DNA of 64,000 nt, from NCBI RefSeq assembly GCF_006547145.1, contig NZ_CP041244.1:9052001-9116000 (forward strand). Reading direction: 5' to 3'. The position numbers and the translations under genes were made by a program. The notes under the pieces were generated by a model. The model was not told where the DNA came from. It saw nothing but the letters and a program-made list of their open reading frames with translations, and searched no databases. This DNA is from Actinomadura sp. WMMA1423. GTDB taxonomy: Bacteria > Actinomycetota > Actinomycetes > Streptosporangiales > Streptosporangiaceae. This document shows positions 10,467 through 17,922 of this stretch, one piece after another; the first letter of the stretch is position 1, and each line of letters starts with the position of its first letter.

Positions 10467-11282
10467 TCAGCCGCCGGTCCAGTCGGCGGGCCGCTTCTCG
10501 GCGAAGGCGCGGGCGCCCTCCTTGGCGTCGTCGGAGGCGAACACCTCGTCGACGTACGGCTGCTGGCGGGAGAACCGCTCCTCGCGGGGCCAGGCGCGGG
10601 ACTCGACCATGATCCGCTTGCTCGCCGCGACCGCCAGCGGTCCGTTGGCGGCGATCGTCCGGGCGAGGGCGAGTGCGGCGTCCAGTGCTCCTCCCTCGTC
10701 CGTCAGCGTGCCGACCAGGCCGAGGGCGTGCAGCCGCTCGGCGCCCACCGGGTCACCGGTCAGCGCCAGCTGCATGGCGACGGCCTCGGGCAACCGGTCC
10801 GGCAGGCGGTGCAGGCCCCCCGCCGCGGCGACCAGGCCGCGCTTCACCTCGGGGACGCCGAACCGCGCGGTCGACGCCGCTACGACCAGGTCGCAGGCGA
10901 GCACGAGCTCGAAGCCGCCGGCCAGCGCCCATCCTTCGACCGCGGCGATGAGCGGTTTGCGGGGCGGTGCCGCCGTCACTCCGCCGAAGCCGCGCCCCGG
11001 GATGCTCGGCCGCTCGCCGCGCAGGAAGCCCTTGAGGTCCATGCCCGCGCAGAAGCCGCCTCCGCTGCCGGTGATCACGGCCAGCCGCAGGGCCGGATCG
11101 CCGTCCAGCCGGTCGAGGGCGCCCGCGATGAGCCGCGCCATGTTCAGCGTCATCGCGTTCTTCGCCTGCGGCCGGTTGAGGGTGATGACCAGCACGCCCT
11201 CCCTGTCTTCGACGAGCACCTCAGGAGCTCCGAACTCCTCGGTCGGCGTGGCAGAGGGCGCGTTTTCGTGGGCGTCGCTCAC
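10467..11282 (-). CDS. enoyl-CoA hydratase (crotonase family)
   Basis: 271 aa. Motifs: VITLNRPQAKNAMTLNMARL, the first oxyanion segment GSGGGFCAGMDLKGFLRGE, and IAAVEGWALAGGFELVLACD followed by FGVPEVKRGLVAAAGGLHRLP. The E in FGVPEV..G matches a catalytic acid position of crotonases, so hydratase activity is likelier here than in the other crotonase gene. The GTG start has GGAGGAG four bases upstream. It diverges from the substrate-binding lipoprotein gene; the gap holds a promoter and two palindromes. Confidence 0.92.
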   Translation of the reverse strand: MSDAHENAPSATPTEEFGAPEVLVEDREGVLVITLNRPQAKNAMTLNMARLIAGALDRLDGDPALRLAVITGSGGGFCAGMDLKGFLRGERPSIPGRGFGGVTAAPPRKPLIAAVEGWALAGGFELVLACDLVVAASTARFGVPEVKRGLVAAAGGLHRLPDRLPEAVAMQLALTGDPVGAERLHALGLVGTLTDEGGALDAALALARTIAANGPLAVAASKRIMVESRAWPREERFSRQQPYVDEVFASDDAKEGARAFAEKRPADWTGG

Positions 11283-11325
11283 GGGTCTCCTCCGAAGTGA
11301 ATGCGGCCGAATGTCGGCACGGGCC

Positions 11326-11381
11326 TTGACAGACCAGTGATCGCGGTCACAGGATTGCACACAGTGGAATAAAGTTCCACT
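11326..11381 (+). promoter_or_regulatory. promoter with CRP-like site and inverted-repeat operator
   Basis: TTGACA (11326-11331), an 18-base spacer and CAGGAT (11350-11355) form a plausible promoter for the lipoprotein gene. AGTGA-TCGCGG-TCACA (11336-11351) within it matches the TGTGA-N6-TCACA pattern of CRP-type regulators at nine of ten positions. Immediately after the expected transcription start is AGTGGAA-TAAAG-TTCCACT (11363-11381), a perfect 7-base inverted repeat placed where a repressor would block transcription. The cognate regulator is not known; IclR- or GntR-type proteins bind sites of similar form. Confidence 0.5.
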
Positions 11382-11417
11382 GAAGGAAATGATCGATGAG
11401 CAAGGAGATGGGCCACG

Positions 11418-12515
11418 ATGCGTCGAGTCCCTGCGCGTTCGGTGACCACTGCCGCTGCCACAGTGCTGGCGCTGTCGGGTGCCTTGGCCGCATGCGCGAA
11501 CCCCCAGAGCGGCGACCGCCGGGCGGACGAGAAGTCGGCGGCGCAGATCTGCCCGACCGCCGAGACCAAGGGCACGATCAAGATCGGCATGAGCTCCCCG
11601 CTCGCCGTGTTCGCGCCGCTCCTGCTCGGCGTCCAGACCAAGGAGTTCGCGCGGGCCGGGCTCGACGTCAAGATCGAGAAGATCCCGAGCGCCGAATCGC
11701 TGCCGCTGGTCGCCCGCGGCCAGCTCGACGCGCAGATGACCTCGCTGAGCTCGTCCCACTTCAACACGCTGAACGACGGCGTCAACGTACGTTGGATCGT
11801 TCCGATGGACAAGCAGCAGGAGATCCCGGCCGGCACCCCGGTGCCCGGCTACTGGTCCCGCAAGGACATCGTCGGCAGTGCCACCTCCCCCGACCTCTCC
11901 AAGCTCAAGGGCGGCGCCGTCAGCACCCCCACCGGCGGCACCGGCGTGAGCGGCCTGATCCTCGACAACGCTCTGCGCAAGGTGGGGCTGGGCGTCAACG
12001 ATGTCAAGCTCTCCCAGCCGCTGGTCGGCCCCGACGCGCTCAACGCGCTCGCGAACGGAGCGGTCAAGGCCGCCTGGATCTCCGCTCCGCTGGAGGTCGA
12101 GGCCGCCAAGAACCCCGACCTCGTCCCGATCGCGGGGTACCCGCCGGGCGTGACCGGCACCGCCATCATGGCGGGCCGGACGCTCCTCGACCGTCCCGAG
12201 GTCGCCGTCAAGTTCATTCAGGTCCTCAGCAAGGTCACCAAGCAGCACCTCGACGGCGACTACCGCAAGAACGCCGAGACGGTGGACCTGCTCTCGGCCG
12301 CCGAGGAGGTCGACAAGACCACGATCAAGAAGTCGGCGCTCCTGGCGTTCGACCCGTCGTTCTCGATGGCGGGGACGGAGAAGTTCGCGGACGACCTCCA
12401 GGCGTTCGCTCTCAAGCGCGGCGAGCTGGAGTACGACAAACCGCTCGACTCCGCGGACCTCGTCGACACCCGGTTCACCGAGGCCGCGGCGAGCTGCGGC
12501 TCCGTCGCCGGATGA
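11418..12515 (+). CDS. ABC-type substrate-binding lipoprotein (NMT1/SsuA-like)
   Basis: 365 aa. The N-terminus is a lipoprotein signal: basic MRRVPAR, hydrophobic core and lipobox LAAC with Cys at residue 26, so the protein is anchored outside the membrane. The mature part looks like NMT1/SsuA-type periplasmic binding proteins: IKIGMSSPLAVFAPLLLGVQ, repeated LVARGQLDAQMTSLS-type segments and a hinge around GVSGLILDNAL. Such proteins capture sulfonates, nitrate, pyrimidine precursors or aromatic acids. No permease or ATPase gene is adjacent, so it is an orphan here and must work with components elsewhere or act as a sensor. Its context suggests uptake of the compound degraded by this island. 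Confidence 0.85.
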   Translation: MRRVPARSVTTAAATVLALSGALAACANPQSGDRRADEKSAAQICPTAETKGTIKIGMSSPLAVFAPLLLGVQTKEFARAGLDVKIEKIPSAESLPLVARGQLDAQMTSLSSSHFNTLNDGVNVRWIVPMDKQQEIPAGTPVPGYWSRKDIVGSATSPDLSKLKGGAVSTPTGGTGVSGLILDNALRKVGLGVNDVKLSQPLVGPDALNALANGAVKAAWISAPLEVEAAKNPDLVPIAGYPPGVTGTAIMAGRTLLDRPEVAVKFIQVLSKVTKQHLDGDYRKNAETVDLLSAAEEVDKTTIKKSALLAFDPSFSMAGTEKFADDLQAFALKRGELEYDKPLDSADLVDTRFTEAAASCGSVAG

Positions 12516-12631
12516 GCGAAGGCGTCCCGCGCCTTCCGGACGGCGTCCGTGTCGTCGAGTTCGGCGGCACGGGCCCGTCCCGCACGTCGGGACGCCGCCC
12601 ACCACCGAGCGTCCGCTCTCCGGAAAGTTGA
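12512..12631 (+). pseudogene. relic of a family III CoA-transferase / racemase N-terminus
   Basis: The ATG overlaps the previous stop (ATGA) and opens a 39-codon frame beginning MSEGVPRLPDGVRVVEFGGTGP. The L-x-GVRVVE-x-x-G-x-GP block is the N-terminal signature of CaiB/BaiF and alpha-methylacyl-CoA racemase proteins, which continue with PHxxMLLADLGADV. Here the frame turns into RTSGRRPPP. A shift of one reading frame would restore PVPHVGT, so a frameshift followed by deletion of the remaining body, normally 350-400 residues, is the simplest reading. A short functional peptide is unlikely. Confidence 0.6.
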
Positions 12632-12637
12632 TGCCCG

Positions 12638-13705
12638 ATGAAGTTCGGAATGCCGATCCCGTACGCCGCCGGCTTCAAGCAGGCGGTCGAAGGGCTCCGG
12701 GCTCTGGAGGACGTAGGGCTCGACGTCGTCACCGTCCCCGAGGCGTACACCTTCGACGCCGTCAGCCGGCTCGGTTACATCGCCGCGCGGACCAGCAGGG
12801 TCGAGCTCGCGACCTCGATCCTCAACATCTACTCGCGCACGCCCGCCCTCCTCGCGATGACGGCCGCGGGCCTCGACCACGTCTCGGGCGGCCGCTTCTC
12901 CCTCGGCATCGGGTCGAGCGGCCCCCAGGTCGTCGAGGGTTTCCACGGCGTCCCGTTCCACGCGCCGCTCGGCCGCACCCGGGAGATCGTGGCGATCTGC
13001 CGGCAGGTGTGGGGCCGGGAGAGGCTCGAACTGCACGGCCGCCACTACGACGTGCCGCTCACGCCCGAGCGCGGCGGCAGCGGCCTCGGCAGGTCGCTCA
13101 AGCTCGTCGACGCGCCGGTGCGACCGCGCATCCCGATGATCCTCGCGGCACTGGGACCGAAGAACATCGCCCTGGCCGCGGAGCTGTTCGAGGCGTGGCA
13201 GCCGATCTTCTACCACCCCGAGTCCGCGGACGAGGTCTTCGGCGCCCCGCTCGCGGAGGGCCGCGCCAAGCGCGACCCGCTCCTGGCCGGCCTCCGGGTC
13301 ATCGCGGACGCCAAGTTCTTCGTCGGCGACGACGAGGACGAGATCGGGGCGGCCCGCGCCGAGGTCCGCGCGGCCCTCGCCCTCTACATCGGCGGTATGG
13401 GCGCCCGCGGCAAGAACTTCTACCACCACCTGGTCACCCGCCTCGGCTTCGGCGCCGCAGCGGACGAGATCCAGGACCTCTACCTGGGCGGCTCCAAGGA
13501 CGCGGCGGCCGCGGCCGTCCCCGGCGCGCTCGTCGACGGCATCGCGCTCGTCGGGAGACCGGACCACGTCGAGCAGAGGCTGGCGGCCTACGCAGCTGCA
13601 GGCGTGGACCAGCTGAACCTGTCGCCCGTGTCGACCGGCAACGCCGAGCGGGCCCGCCAGTTCGCACTCCTGCGAAAGATCGCGGACGCCGTCACGGCGC
13701 GGTGA
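12638..13705 (+). CDS. LLM-class (F420-dependent type) oxidoreductase
   Basis: 355 aa TIM-barrel protein of the luciferase-like monooxygenase class. Visible signatures are MKFGMPIPYAAGFKQAVEGL, VSRLGYIAARTSRVELATSI, GLDHVSGGRFSLGIGSSGPQVVEGFHGVPF and the C-terminal ALVDGIALVGRPDHVEQRL with GVDQLNLSPVS. These match actinobacterial F420-dependent members (methylene-H4MPT reductase-like), where GGRF.LGIG marks the cofactor pocket. It would carry out a hydride transfer or oxygenation on an intermediate of the island. It follows the CoA-transferase relic by six bases and lies in the same operon as the binding protein. Confidence 0.9.
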   Translation: MKFGMPIPYAAGFKQAVEGLRALEDVGLDVVTVPEAYTFDAVSRLGYIAARTSRVELATSILNIYSRTPALLAMTAAGLDHVSGGRFSLGIGSSGPQVVEGFHGVPFHAPLGRTREIVAICRQVWGRERLELHGRHYDVPLTPERGGSGLGRSLKLVDAPVRPRIPMILAALGPKNIALAAELFEAWQPIFYHPESADEVFGAPLAEGRAKRDPLLAGLRVIADAKFFVGDDEDEIGAARAEVRAALALYIGGMGARGKNFYHHLVTRLGFGAAADEIQDLYLGGSKDAAAAAVPGALVDGIALVGRPDHVEQRLAAYAAAGVDQLNLSPVSTGNAERARQFALLRKIADAVTAR

Positions 13706-13779
13706 AGCAGTCCTGAAGCGGTGGTGAAGCCGGTGCCTGCTTGGCTGTGCGCGAAGTCGGCATCCAAGAAGGGATCTCT

Positions 13780-14175
13780 GTGCGAATCGGAAAGAGCGCG
13801 TTCAAGAGACTCGGTGTCATGCTGACCGCGGCGACCGCGCTGACCGGCGCCACCGTCGTGGCCAGTGCTCCGGCACACGCCGCGGGCGAATGGTGCAACA
13901 ACTGGGTCTGCATCGAGACCTACGACACCGGCACCTACCTGGGCCGCGTCGAGCTGAACGTGTGGTCGAGCAGCCTCGGCGGCACCGTCACCGGCCGTGT
14001 CTGGACCACCAACGGCTGGAGCGCCAACACCAAGCGGGAGACGGTCGGCAAGTTCACCACCTACCGCGGCTACGTCTACCCGCAGCGCCACTTTCCCGCG
14101 GGCACGCGGCTCTGCGGTGAGGGGTGGCTGGACGGCAGGAGCGTCGGCCTGCCCTGCGTGACCATCACGGCCTGA
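13780..14175 (+). CDS. small secreted protein with four cysteines
   Basis: 131 aa from GTG 13780, preceded by AAGAAGGGA six bases upstream. A Sec signal peptide covers about residues 1-35: basic VRIGKSAFKR, a hydrophobic stretch, then an AHA-AGE cleavage site. The mature protein, about 95 aa, has four Cys in two pairs (WC..VC near its N-terminus, LC..PC near the C-terminus), probably two disulfides, and is rich in Trp, Tyr, Gly and Thr, suggesting a small beta-sandwich. Similar small exported proteins are common in actinomycetes with unknown role. A terminator hairpin begins at its stop codon. Confidence 0.8.
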   Translation: MRIGKSAFKRLGVMLTAATALTGATVVASAPAHAAGEWCNNWVCIETYDTGTYLGRVELNVWSSSLGGTVTGRVWTTNGWSANTKRETVGKFTTYRGYVYPQRHFPAGTRLCGEGWLDGRSVGLPCVTITA

Positions 14176-14234
14176 CCGGCGGGAGCGCCCGGTCGGCGCA
14201 CCGAGTGCGCGGGCCGGGCGCTCCTTCGGTCAGG
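14171..14234 (+). terminator. long hairpin terminator
   Basis: Nested arms pair CCTGACC with GGTCAGG and GGAGCGCCCGG with CCGGGCGCTCC around a 21-base loop. The hairpin starts on the stop codon of the small secreted protein gene and should isolate it from the dehalogenase gene downstream. Confidence 0.75.
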
Positions 14235-14317
14235 CCCGCGCACAAGCCTTTCCAGGACGGGCGTGTTAGGACTGGAGTGGAGCACCATCCCGGGCGCTCC
14301 TGGGCGAGGGAGTGCCG

Positions 14318-15052
14318 GTGGGATTCGACGTTGGAGCGATCCGGGTGGTGGCCTGCGACATCTTCGGGACGACCGTCGACTGGCGGACGGGGGTCGCCGG
14401 GCAGGTGGCGGCGATCGCCGCGGAGCGCGGCGTCGCGCTGGACGGCGGGGCCTTCGCCGACGCCTGGCGCGAGCGCTACCTGCCGTCGATGCGGCGGGTC
14501 GCCACCGGGGAGCGGGAGTGGGCGTACCTCGACACGCTGCACCGGGAGTCGCTCGACGAGCTGCTGGAACTGCACGGCGCCGCGGACGCCATCGACGAGG
14601 AGGCGCGGCGGCGGCTCGTCCGGTCCTGGCATCGCCTGCCCGCGTGGGACGACACGGTGGACGGCTTGGCCAGGCTGCGGGAGAGGTACGTGGTGACGGC
14701 CCTGTCCAACGGCGGGTTCGCCCTGCTGACGAACCTGGTCAAGGGGGCGGCTCTGCCGTTCGACTGCATCCTGTCGGCGGAGCTCGCCCGCACGTACAAG
14801 CCAGAGCCGGAGGCGTACCTGACGGCCGCGCGGCTGCTGGACGTGCAACCGGCGGAGGTGCTGATGGTCGCCGCGCACAAGTGGGACATCGACGGCGCGA
14901 AGAGGGCCGGGCTCGCCACCGCGTTCCTGGAGCGTCCGCTGGAGAAGGGGCCCTCCCTCACCGCCGACCGGGCGGACGACGTGGAAAGCGACCTGGTCGT
15001 GCGCGGGTTCGGTGAGCTCGCCGCTCTGCTGGAAGCCGGTCCGCGAACCTAG
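14318..15052 (+). CDS. haloacid dehalogenase type II / HAD-superfamily hydrolase
   Basis: 244 aa. Motif I is VVACDIFGTTVDW with the nucleophile Asp at residue 14. Motif II is VVTALSNGGFALL, motif III the Lys in LARTYKPEPEAYLTAARLL, and motif IV is VAAHKWDIDGAKRAGLATAF. The order and the SNG and KPxPE wording match L-2-haloacid dehalogenases. This subfamily hydrolyses C-halogen bonds of 2-haloalkanoates, though many members are phosphatases. GTG 14318 has GCGAGGGAG upstream at a good distance; GTG 14312 sits too close. A degenerate copy of its 5' region lies at about 23.4 kb. Confidence 0.9.
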   Translation: MGFDVGAIRVVACDIFGTTVDWRTGVAGQVAAIAAERGVALDGGAFADAWRERYLPSMRRVATGEREWAYLDTLHRESLDELLELHGAADAIDEEARRRLVRSWHRLPAWDDTVDGLARLRERYVVTALSNGGFALLTNLVKGAALPFDCILSAELARTYKPEPEAYLTAARLLDVQPAEVLMVAAHKWDIDGAKRAGLATAFLERPLEKGPSLTADRADDVESDLVVRGFGELAALLEAGPRT

Positions 15053-15101
15053 GGGACGGGCGGCCGCGGCGTCGAGCTTCCTCGGGTGCGGGCGAGGCAG
15101 A

Positions 15102-15590
15102 TCACCCGTCCGACCAGGGGCCCCGGTCGTCTCGGGTTTCCACCTTCCCGGCGATGTGCTCCAGGGCGGTGAGGTCCTCCGGCGCGAGGCGGTCGATGAA
15201 GTGGTGGCGCACCGATTCCAGGTGCGCGGGAGCGGCGTCGACCAGGGTGTCCAGGCCGTGGTCGGTGAGGACGAGGAGGCAGCCCCTCCCGTCGGCGGGG
15301 TCGGGTGCGCGCCGGATGAGGCCGCGCGCCTCCATACGGGTGGCGTGCCGGGAGAGCCGGCTGCGCGACCAGCCCATCTTCGCGGCCTGCTCGTGCAGGG
15401 TCCCGGAGTGGTCCGGGCGTTCCGACAGCGTGCTGAGCACTTCGTAGTCGGGCTCGGAGAGGCCGGCCCGGGAGAGGTCGCGCGCGGTGCCGGTCTGGAC
15501 CGCTATCACCATGCGGCGGAAGGCCCGCCACGCCCGTTCCTCTTCCGGGGTCAGCCAGCGCACGGGTTCGTCCGACGGTTTCTTTGACAT
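15102..15590 (-). CDS. MarR-family transcriptional regulator
   Basis: 162 aa winged-helix regulator: GLSEPDYEVLSTLSERPDHS, MGWSRSRLSRHATRMEARGLI (recognition helix at about residues 75-95) and the wing RAPDPADGRGCLLVLTDHG. MarR proteins usually repress a divergent detoxification gene and release on binding a phenolic or oxidant ligand. It is divergent from a flavin reductase fusion, and its ATG lies inside a 44-base inverted repeat that also contains the other gene's ATG. The arrangement predicts autoregulation and a leaderless transcript. Confidence 0.92.
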   Translation of the reverse strand: MSKKPSDEPVRWLTPEEERAWRAFRRMVIAVQTGTARDLSRAGLSEPDYEVLSTLSERPDHSGTLHEQAAKMGWSRSRLSRHATRMEARGLIRRAPDPADGRGCLLVLTDHGLDTLVDAAPAHLESVRHHFIDRLAPEDLTALEHIAGKVETRDDRGPWSDG

Positions 15591-15627
15591 GTAAACAACA
15601 TATCCCCTATGTTCATTTACATGTCAA
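15584..15627. promoter_or_regulatory. symmetric divergent leaderless promoters with MarR operator
   Basis: Arms TTGACATGTAAA and TTTACATGTCAA mirror each other across 44 bases and contain both start codons. Rightward: TTGACA (15584-15589), 18-base spacer, TATGTT (15608-15613), with transcription expected at about ATG 15621. Leftward: TTGACA (complement of 15622-15627), 19-base spacer, TATGTT (complement of 15597-15602), starting at about ATG 15590. Each gene's -35 box therefore lies on the other gene's ATGTCA start. Each arm is itself a pseudo-palindrome around ACATGT, suiting one MarR dimer per arm. Confidence 0.65.
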
Positions 15628-16694
15628 CGAAACAGGTGCGCGTCCTCGTGCTGGTGTGCAGTACCCGTCCCGGTGCCCTCGGCCCCGCGGTGGGGGAGTG
15701 GCTGACCAAGGCGATCACCCCCCGCGCCGCCGAACTGGGCGCCGAGCTGGTGCCGCTGGCCCTCGCCGACCTCGACCTCCCGTTCCTGGACGAGGAGGAG
15801 CATCCGTCGTCGGGCGTGTACCGCAACGAGCACACGCGCAGGTGGAGCGCGATCGTGGACGAGGCGGACGGCTTCATCGTCGTGACGCCGGAGTACAACT
15901 ACGGGATGCCGGCGTCCCTGAAGAACGCGCTGGACTACCTCTCACGCGAGTGGGCGTGGAAGCCGGTCGGTTTCGTCAGCTACGGCAACACCTCGGCGGG
16001 CACGAGGGCCGTGCAGCACGCCAAGGAGGTGGTGACCACGCTGCGCCTGGTGCCTCTGGGGGCCACGGTCGCGCTGCGCATCGCCGACACCGTGCGCGAC
16101 GGCGAGGTGCGCCCCGCCGCCGCTGCCGACGAGGCCGCGCTCGGCGTCCTGGACGAGCTGGTCCGGGTCGCGCACGCGCTCCGGCCGATGCGCGAACGGG
16201 CGCGGCCCGCCTCGCAGGCCGGACCCGAGCCGGGGTCCTACCTGCGGCGACTGACGCCGGACGACGCCCCCGAGGTGACCGTCCTGCAGCGGTGCTGCTG
16301 GGTGGACGAGGCCCTCGCCAACGACCCCCTGACCGTCCCCGCGCTGCACGAGACCGTGGAGCAGGTACGCGACTGGCTCGCGGCCTGGCACGCGATCGGG
16401 CTGTGGCGGGACGGCCGGCTCCTCGGCATGGTGCGGACCCGCCGCGACGATGCGGAATGGCACGTCGGACGGCTCGGCGTCGCCCCCGACCTGCGAGGAC
16501 GCGGCCTCGGACGCTGGCTGCTCCGGACGGCAGAGGCCGCCGCCGACCCGGCCTGCGATCGCATCGTGCTGTCCACTGGAGCGGGCAGCCGGAGCAACAT
16601 CGCGCTCTACCAGAGCGAGGGATACCGACCGGCCCCTCTCCCCGCCGAGGCCGCCACCATCCGCCTCACCAAGAACGCCCTCAAAACCGCCTGA
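15621..16694 (+). CDS. NAD(P)H-dependent FMN reductase fused to GNAT acetyltransferase
   Basis: 357 aa, two domains. Residues 1 to about 190 are a flavodoxin-like FMN reductase: VCSTRPGALGPAVGEWL (phosphate loop), TPEYNYGMPASLKNALDYLS (flavin contact) and GFVSYGNTSAGTRAVQ. Residues from about 205 are a GNAT fold: YLRRLTPDDAPEVTVLQ, the acetyl-CoA loop VGRLGVAPDLRGRGLGRWLL and ALYQSEGYRPA. Similar two-domain proteins occur in actinomycetes. A role in quinone or nitro-compound reduction coupled to N-acetylation of the amine formed would make chemical sense but is inference. ATG 15621 is preferred because it coincides with the predicted leaderless start. Confidence 0.88.
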   Translation: MSTKQVRVLVLVCSTRPGALGPAVGEWLTKAITPRAAELGAELVPLALADLDLPFLDEEEHPSSGVYRNEHTRRWSAIVDEADGFIVVTPEYNYGMPASLKNALDYLSREWAWKPVGFVSYGNTSAGTRAVQHAKEVVTTLRLVPLGATVALRIADTVRDGEVRPAAAADEAALGVLDELVRVAHALRPMRERARPASQAGPEPGSYLRRLTPDDAPEVTVLQRCCWVDEALANDPLTVPALHETVEQVRDWLAAWHAIGLWRDGRLLGMVRTRRDDAEWHVGRLGVAPDLRGRGLGRWLLRTAEAAADPACDRIVLSTGAGSRSNIALYQSEGYRPAPLPAEAATIRLTKNALKTA

Positions 16695-16747
16695 ACCCCC
16701 GGCCGCGCTCACCAGGCCGGCCGACTGAACCATGCATCGTTCCCCGT

Positions 16748-17509
16748 TCAGCCGAGGGAGAGGCGCTCGGCCAGGCCCGCGGCGGTGAATGCGGCCAGGA
16801 CGTCGTCGGGGCCCTCGGCGAAGTGGGTCCAGCTGTCGATGTGCACCGGGACGATCCGGCGCGCGCCGAGCATCGCGGCGGCGGTGGCCGCCTGCTCGCT
16901 GTCCAGTGTGAGCAGAGCTTGGTCGAGGAGGGGCGTGCGGACGGCGCCCGCGAAGATCACCGCGGTGTCCACGGGCCCCAGTCTGTCCGCGATCTCCTGG
17001 ACGAGTTCGAGCGAGGCGTTGTCGCCGCTGACGTAGACGCTGGGAAGATCCGGTGCGGAGAGCACGAAGCCGATCACGTCGCCGGTGACGGGTTCGCAGC
17101 CCTCAGGCCCGTGGCGCGCCGGGACGCCGGTGACGGTGAGCCGGCCGCCGTCGGGGCGGGGGAGTTCATGGACGTCCCACGGTGCCAGGCCGAGCGCGTT
17201 GCCGCCCAGGCGCTGCGCGCCGCTCCGGGTCGTGTAGACCACCGGAACGTTCGGCAACAGGTCCCGGCCGGCGTTGTCGAGGTTGTCCGGGTGCTCGTCG
17301 TGAGAGAGCAGTACGGCGTCCAGGCGGCCGAGCTCGTTCACCTGGGCGGCGGCCGGTTGCGTCTTGCTGAGGACCATACCGGGGCCCACCTCGTAGTCGC
17401 CCGGCTCGTCGAACGTGGGGTCGGTCAGGATGCGCAACCCGCCGATCTCGATGAGTGCGGTGGGTCCGCCCAGGACCCGGACGTGGGCGGCGGCGAGAGA
17501 ATTCGACAT
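16748..17509 (-). CDS. MBL-fold metallohydrolase (UlaG-like) with altered metal motif
   Basis: 253 aa. The beta-lactamase fold is recognisable from LGGPTALIEIGGLRILTDPTFD, LDAVLLSHDEHPDNLD, GVPARHGPEG, VYVSGDNASLELVQEI and VPVHIDSWTHF. The metal motif reads H-D-E-H-P-D-N; close relatives usually have SHDHHGDNLD, so the second His of HxH is Glu here while Asp and the later His residues are kept. Activity may be altered. ATG 17509 has GAGGAG eight bases upstream. The gene lies alone between the reductase fusion and the PLP-decarboxylase operon, on the opposite strand from both. Confidence 0.85.
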   Translation of the reverse strand: MSNSLAAAHVRVLGGPTALIEIGGLRILTDPTFDEPGDYEVGPGMVLSKTQPAAAQVNELGRLDAVLLSHDEHPDNLDNAGRDLLPNVPVVYTTRSGAQRLGGNALGLAPWDVHELPRPDGGRLTVTGVPARHGPEGCEPVTGDVIGFVLSAPDLPSVYVSGDNASLELVQEIADRLGPVDTAVIFAGAVRTPLLDQALLTLDSEQAATAAAMLGARRIVPVHIDSWTHFAEGPDDVLAAFTAAGLAERLSLG

Positions 17510-17922
17510 GAACACTCCTCACGTTAGTGAAGCGCTTGTCTGTGTGAACGGCAGCGCCACGTCACGGGAGATCCGTGTGGTCATGGGTCCACCGGACGCT
17601 ACGGCCTCGCGACACCTCCTACCCCCTGCCCCGAGCGATGACGCGAGTCCGGCGCCGGCCGACACATGGCCGGTCACGCGAGTCCCGGATGAGAATGACG
17701 CTTTGCCGGGCCTGGGTGCTTTTGTGATTCGGCTATATGACAAAAATATCCTGATTCCAGACAAAAGTTGGCCAACTGGATTTAATTGTGTTCCTGGGTG
17801 GTCAAAGTATGCGGTATCCAGACGGTTAGCGGTACATGCCCTTGCTGGCTCCTTTGAATTCTGCCTACACTCGCCCGGGTCCAGTGAGTTTCTGGAGAAC
17901 TCAGAGGAATGGAAGGGCAAGC
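17510..17922. promoter_or_regulatory. regulatory gap upstream of the decarboxylase/PixA operon
   Basis: No convincing gene. The left part is GC-rich; about 17700-17830 is strikingly A+T-rich for this genome. It contains a perfect 12-base palindrome AGTTGGCCAACT (17766-17777). A good promoter for the operon is TTGCTG (17842-17847), 18-base spacer, TACACT (17866-17871), giving a leader of about 45 bases before GTG 17923. Near the MBL gene, TCAC-GTTA-GTGA (17519-17530) could be a small operator. Confidence 0.5.
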
